Part shown: piece after piece, positions 16,894-20,599 of the stretch
How the letters are laid out: each line of letters begins with the position of its first letter
Position numbering within the stretch: the stretch's first letter is position 1
Assembly (NCBI GenBank): GCA_030620115.1
Contig: JAUXFG010000064.1
Coordinates: 1-20,599 of the forward strand
Origin: Candidatus Fermentibacterota bacterium
Lineage (GTDB): Bacteria; JAFGKV01
DNA: 20,599 nucleotides
Direction: 5' to 3'
Notes under the pieces: generated by a model
Told to the model about the DNA's origin: nothing
Seen by the model: only the letters and a program-made list of their open reading frames with translations
Database searches by the model: none
Position numbers and translations under genes: made by a program

Positions 16894-19482
16894 ATGAGAC
16901 AGTCCGTTTACATCATGCAACGATCATTCTTGGCTCTTCTTCCCGGGATTCTATTCGCTCTCTGGCTCGGCATATTATCAGGAACGGCACACGCGGAGAC
17001 TGCGATAGGTCAGAATGCAGTCTATGCGCAATCGGCGGTAGATAGCGAAGGGAATTTGCATATTGTATATATGAGCCAGGGCTGGGCGGGATCGTGCTAC
17101 TATATGAAATACAATGGGTCGACATGGGTTGGTCCCACGTATCTTCCCAATTCCTACCCCAGTTGGAAACCATTCACGTTCCCGAGAATCGATGTTGGTC
17201 CTGATGGGAGAGCCCAGGTCGTATATGGCGTTAGGACGGGGGACTATCCGGATGATCTCCTTTATTTGTGGTACGCCAAAGCCGACGACGCGAATGGGAC
17301 AAGTTTCAGTGTTCAGCAACTCGGCGACGACGGGTTTCGCCGGGGCAGTTATGATATAGCAGTTGATGAGAGTAACCAACCGCATATCTGCTATGGCAAG
17401 ACGAATAAGTATGAGCCGTATTGGTGGAATATCATCTATCGGAGGACTGATGGTACGGAGAAGGTCATTGATACTGGCGTTGACGGGAGCCGTGTTCTGA
17501 AGCCTGCGATTGCCTTCGAGAATGGTCTTGTACACTTGACTTGGTACAAGCAGAGTCCCGGGACTACGAATATGCGATATGCTGTTGATACACCCTATGG
17601 GGACGGATTTCCGATTGAACAACTTACTAACAATTCGAGTGGTCACCAAGTGGAATCGCCGGACATTGCAACGGCGCCTGACGGTCATGCGGAGATTGTC
17701 TACTTCGCGGCCGATTGGACTGGCGCGGAACCGCACTACGAAGGCCTATGGCTCGTGCGGCCCGGCTCCGCTCCTGTAATGCTCGAACCAACCTATGCTG
17801 ATATCGATCACAGCAATGAAGATTTCCCCCCCAACATACGAATCGACAACGATGGCGACCGATATGTGGGGTGGTCTCATTATACGTGGGGTGAGAGTCT
17901 CTACAAGATCAACTGGGAGGAGAAGGAGGGCCTCAGTCCCTATGGGAATATAGCGATAGCTGCAGGCAACGGTGCGTATTATGTTCGAACGCATGGCTGC
18001 CCGGGGACGCTCTACTTTCAGGAATTGGACGGAGGAGGGCCGCCGAACGAATCACCCGTTGCGCTCTTCGACTATTCGCCGACTACCGGAGATATCACCA
18101 CCACATTCTCCTTTGATGCATCCGATTCATATGATCCAGACAATAATTTGCCGCTCACTTATCGCTGGGACTGGGAAAGCGATGGTCATTTCGATCTCAT
18201 CCAAGAGGGAGTAGCTACAGCCGAGCATATCTTCTCTTATCCGGGCGAGTACCAAGTGAGGCTGGAAGTCGTTGATGATCTCGGAGCCTCAGACACGACG
18301 CAAGAGACTCTTGAGGTCATCAATCATCCGCCTGTTGCGGCTTTTGATGCCGTGGCCCAGGGTCCCCTGACCATCGAGTTCGATGCTTCCGGATCCCACG
18401 ATTTGGAGGATGGTACTTCGCTCGAGTATAGCTGGGACTTCGAGGGTACCGGGGATTTCGAGCGGTGGACGATTTTCAATACCACACAACATGTATATGA
18501 TGAGCCTGGAGACTACGATGTGGTACTGAGAGTTCGGGATCAGCTAGAGGCGATTGATGATACAACCATGACGGTGTACGTGCCCGGTTTGCCGCCTGAA
18601 CCGCCCGAGTCGTTGGTGGCTATAGACTTTCCCGATGATCAAGGCGGCGTCATCCTTGTGACCTGGGGGCTTTCTCCTGACGATACGCTGCGCGGAGCGA
18701 TCACCAACTATTTCATTCGAAGAACTCCTGAGGGACAGAGCGAGTATGTCGAGTTTACCGTTGCAGCGGGTGATTCGAGTTATCACGACTCCGTGTCCAC
18801 CGGTGAATCATTCCTCTATAGCATTGCTGCATATGACGGTGAGAGTTACTCGGAGTGGGTCGATGCAGAGGAACCGGCTCAAGCCATAGACAACCTCGCC
18901 CCCGAAGCGATTACCGGGCTGGCCGCGGTGATTGAGCCGATTGACTCGGCATGGAGAGTATTACTCACCTGGACTCCTTCGGTTTCGGAGGATGTGGTTA
19001 CACAATCCATCTATCGATCAGTTGGTGACGGGCAGTGGGTGGGGCTCGCGACCATACAGCCCACGGAAGCCGCATTTGCGAATACCATCTACGAGGTCGG
19101 CACGTACTTCTATAGAGTGGGAAGTTCTGATTTTGAGCACATTACCTTCTCAGACTCTGTTGACGTGGAAGCCGCGGGTACTGAAGTCACACCCGGACTT
19201 CCCACGGCACTGAAGTTGGCATCAGTATCGCCCAATCCGGCAAAAGATCTGTTGTGCGTACGTTTTGGCGTTCCGACTTCCTCTTCCGCGTCGCTCTCGC
19301 TTCACGATATCAGCGGGCGCAGGATATCGCTTATTCGATTCGACTCCATCCCTCCTGGGTGGCATAACGAGATATGGAAGCTGCACGACGAAGAGGGCAA
19401 TCCTCTTCCTGGCGGGGCCTATGTCATCCGGCTATGTCAGGGTAATTCAAGCATCACGACACCCCTTGTCATTACACGATAG
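16894..19482 (+). CDS. Secreted sialidase-like/PKD/FN3 protein with C-terminal sorting-like domain
   Basis: Protein of 862 residues. A signal peptide (about 1-34) ends in a good cleavage site, TAHA before ET. Residues about 35-375 hold repeated BNR-like segments such as SAVDSEGNLHIVY, IDVGPDGRAQVVY and IAVDESNQPHICY, which suggest a sialidase-type beta-propeller. I do not see a convincing catalytic set, so it may only bind. Two PKD domains follow (about 386-475, with YRWDWESDG; about 476-568, with YSWDFEGTGD), then two FN3 domains (about 568-665 and 670-768). The C-terminal module (about 769-862) has SPNPAKD, LHDISGRRI and GGAYVIRL, the pattern of FlgD-like/type A sorting domains. The same kind of tail occurs on the protein at 5551. 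A candidate promoter lies upstream and a strong hairpin follows the stop, so it is probably a single-gene unit. A role in surface carbohydrate binding is inference. Confidence 0.88.
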   Translation: MRQSVYIMQRSFLALLPGILFALWLGILSGTAHAETAIGQNAVYAQSAVDSEGNLHIVYMSQGWAGSCYYMKYNGSTWVGPTYLPNSYPSWKPFTFPRIDVGPDGRAQVVYGVRTGDYPDDLLYLWYAKADDANGTSFSVQQLGDDGFRRGSYDIAVDESNQPHICYGKTNKYEPYWWNIIYRRTDGTEKVIDTGVDGSRVLKPAIAFENGLVHLTWYKQSPGTTNMRYAVDTPYGDGFPIEQLTNNSSGHQVESPDIATAPDGHAEIVYFAADWTGAEPHYEGLWLVRPGSAPVMLEPTYADIDHSNEDFPPNIRIDNDGDRYVGWSHYTWGESLYKINWEEKEGLSPYGNIAIAAGNGAYYVRTHGCPGTLYFQELDGGGPPNESPVALFDYSPTTGDITTTFSFDASDSYDPDNNLPLTYRWDWESDGHFDLIQEGVATAEHIFSYPGEYQVRLEVVDDLGASDTTQETLEVINHPPVAAFDAVAQGPLTIEFDASGSHDLEDGTSLEYSWDFEGTGDFERWTIFNTTQHVYDEPGDYDVVLRVRDQLEAIDDTTMTVYVPGLPPEPPESLVAIDFPDDQGGVILVTWGLSPDDTLRGAITNYFIRRTPEGQSEYVEFTVAAGDSSYHDSVSTGESFLYSIAAYDGESYSEWVDAEEPAQAIDNLAPEAITGLAAVIEPIDSAWRVLLTWTPSVSEDVVTQSIYRSVGDGQWVGLATIQPTEAAFANTIYEVGTYFYRVGSSDFEHITFSDSVDVEAAGTEVTPGLPTALKLASVSPNPAKDLLCVRFGVPTSSSASLSLHDISGRRISLIRFDSIPPGWHNEIWKLHDEEGNPLPGGAYVIRLCQGNSSITTPLVITR

Positions 19483-19505
19483 TCTCTCTATTGACCATCT
19501 TGTTT

Positions 19506-19536
19506 TAGGGCGAAGCCGCTTGACGGCTTCGCCCTA
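19506..19536. terminator. Perfect 13-bp hairpin, probable terminator or palindromic repeat
   Basis: TAGGGCGAAGCCG (19506-19518) and CGGCTTCGCCCTA (19524-19536) pair perfectly around the loop CTTGA. It starts 24 bases after the stop of the secreted PKD protein and ends before the next gene. No T-run follows on either strand, so it is not a textbook intrinsic terminator. It could also act as a 3'-end stabiliser or be a REP-type repeat. Confidence 0.6.
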
Positions 19537-19583
19537 TCCGCTGCTCATCTCGATTGATTGGCGGCTAATGAGCTTTTTCAGAC

Positions 19584-20599
19584 ATGGACCTCTCACGAGC
19601 ATTTTTCGCTAGCCACACAAGCTGCAGCCTGCTTGTGAGACGCGTTATGCTATGCGGGATAGGTGTACTTCTCAGTTGCTCCGGGCAAACTCCACCGAAT
19701 ATTGTTCTGATCGTCATGGACACGGTTCGTCAGGATCATCTGTCGTGCTATGGATATGACATCGACACCTCACCCAATCTTTCAGAACTGGCCAAGACAT
19801 CGACCCTTTTCTTCAATGCGTACTCCACCAGTTGCTGGACTGCGCCGGCTCATGCTTCGATGTTCACAGGGCTATTCCCCGTTGCGCATAGATCGACTCA
19901 GGAGAACCCGGATCTGCAATTGGAATTGGTGACGCTCGCGGAGGTTCTTTCTGAAAGGGGCTATCAGACATTCGGCATCACGGAGAATGGAGTCCTCCAT
20001 CGGAGAAGCAACTTCGGCCAGGGCTTCTCGGAGTATTACGAGACTTGGGCAATGGAAGAAGAAACGACCGGGGACAATTTGTCCCATATGCTCTTTAGAA
20101 GGATTTTAAGAGACCGGAATGGACGAAGCCCATTTTTCATGTTTGTCAATCTGATTGAAGCACATGCTCCGTATGAACCACCGGACGAATACTATGCCCG
20201 CCTTTCAGGGGGCAGCGCTCCCCTGGCCAGCTGTTCAGGAGAAACATGGAGCGATCATTTCCTCGGACGAATCATCCATTCGGAAGAGGAATTCGATTGC
20301 ATGCGAGCTCACTACGATGCGGAAATTCTTCATGTTGACCACATCGTTGGAAGTATGATGAAGGAGCTCCAAGCCCTGGGAGAATGGGAGAGGACGATGT
20401 TCGTGGTGACTTCTGACCACGGGGAGAACCTCGGTGACCACGACATGCTGTTTCATGTGTTCAATCTGTATGAGACCAATACAAAGATCCCATTGATCAT
20501 TCATTACCCAAGGCTTTTCCAGCCTGGTGCAAAAGACCATCGCATTGTGCAACTTGTTGATCTCTACCCGACTATTTTGTCGATCGCGGGCATAGAACA
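19584..20599 (+). CDS. Sulfatase/alkaline-phosphatase-superfamily lipoprotein, 3' partial
   Basis: The reading frame stays open to the window edge (338 codons seen). The core starts NIVLIVMDTVRQDHLSCYGY, with metal-binding D46 and D51, and continues to VTSDHGENLGDHDML (D278, H279), typical of the sulfatase fold. The nucleophile region reads CWTAPAHASMFTGLFP: the position that is Cys or Ser (converted to formylglycine) in true sulfatases is Thr86, as in LtaS and phosphoethanolamine transferases. It may therefore be a phospho-group transferase or hydrolase rather than a sulfatase. GVLLSC just before the core is a good lipobox (C32), so it should be lipid-anchored. The ATG at 19584 is the first start after an in-frame TGA at 19569, but no strong ribosome site is seen; GTG 19635 or ATG 19647 would give a shorter signal peptide. 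It follows the hairpin and is probably a separate transcription unit. Confidence 0.85.
   Translation, partial: MDLSRAFFASHTSCSLLVRRVMLCGIGVLLSCSGQTPPNIVLIVMDTVRQDHLSCYGYDIDTSPNLSELAKTSTLFFNAYSTSCWTAPAHASMFTGLFPVAHRSTQENPDLQLELVTLAEVLSERGYQTFGITENGVLHRRSNFGQGFSEYYETWAMEEETTGDNLSHMLFRRILRDRNGRSPFFMFVNLIEAHAPYEPPDEYYARLSGGSAPLASCSGETWSDHFLGRIIHSEEEFDCMRAHYDAEILHVDHIVGSMMKELQALGEWERTMFVVTSDHGENLGDHDMLFHVFNLYETNTKIPLIIHYPRLFQPGAKDHRIVQLVDLYPTILSIAGIE

Overview
The window reads as a surface-glycan and exported-protein locus of a Gram-negative-type bacterium. All recognisable genes lie on the + strand. Outer-membrane-style lipoproteins, PKD/FN3/Ig-rich secreted proteins and two C-terminal FlgD-like (type-A-sorting-like) domains point to the FCB group or a nearby candidate phylum (Eisenbacteria-like, Krumholzibacteria-like or Latescibacteria-like). 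That placement is inferred from domain style only; there is no rRNA or other phylogenetic marker here.

Layout. (1) 2-4280 is a tightly packed operon. It begins with a 5'-truncated polyprenyl-phosphate glycosyl-1-phosphate transferase, continues with a GtrB/ArnC-like polyprenyl-phosphate glycosyltransferase, and ends with two tandem radical SAM proteins with SPASM-type C-termini. Three junctions overlap or nearly touch. (2) 4367-9655 holds two membrane-anchored SGNH-fold proteins on either side of a large secreted SGNH protein; a roughly 190-bp imperfect palindrome fills the gap before the second anchored one. (3) 9991-16546 is a two-gene unit of giant lipoproteins. The first is eight Ig-like repeats ending in an SGNH domain; the second is FN3 and Ig-like repeats ending in a beta-propeller. 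(4) 16894-19482 encodes a secreted protein with a sialidase-like (BNR-type) N-terminal region, PKD and FN3 domains and a C-terminal sorting-like domain. A perfect 13-bp hairpin follows it. (5) 19584 to the window end is the start of a lipoprotein of the sulfatase/alkaline-phosphatase superfamily, cut by the edge.

How the genes may work together (inference): the first two enzymes load sugars onto lipid carrier at the inner membrane. The radical SAM proteins modify an unknown substrate in the same pathway. Four SGNH proteins of three architectures would act on ester groups of glycans in the periplasm or at the cell surface, and the alkaline-phosphatase-like lipoprotein may handle phospho-substituents. 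No polymerase, flippase, MBOAT acyltransferase, tRNA, rRNA, CRISPR array or transposase is visible in the window.
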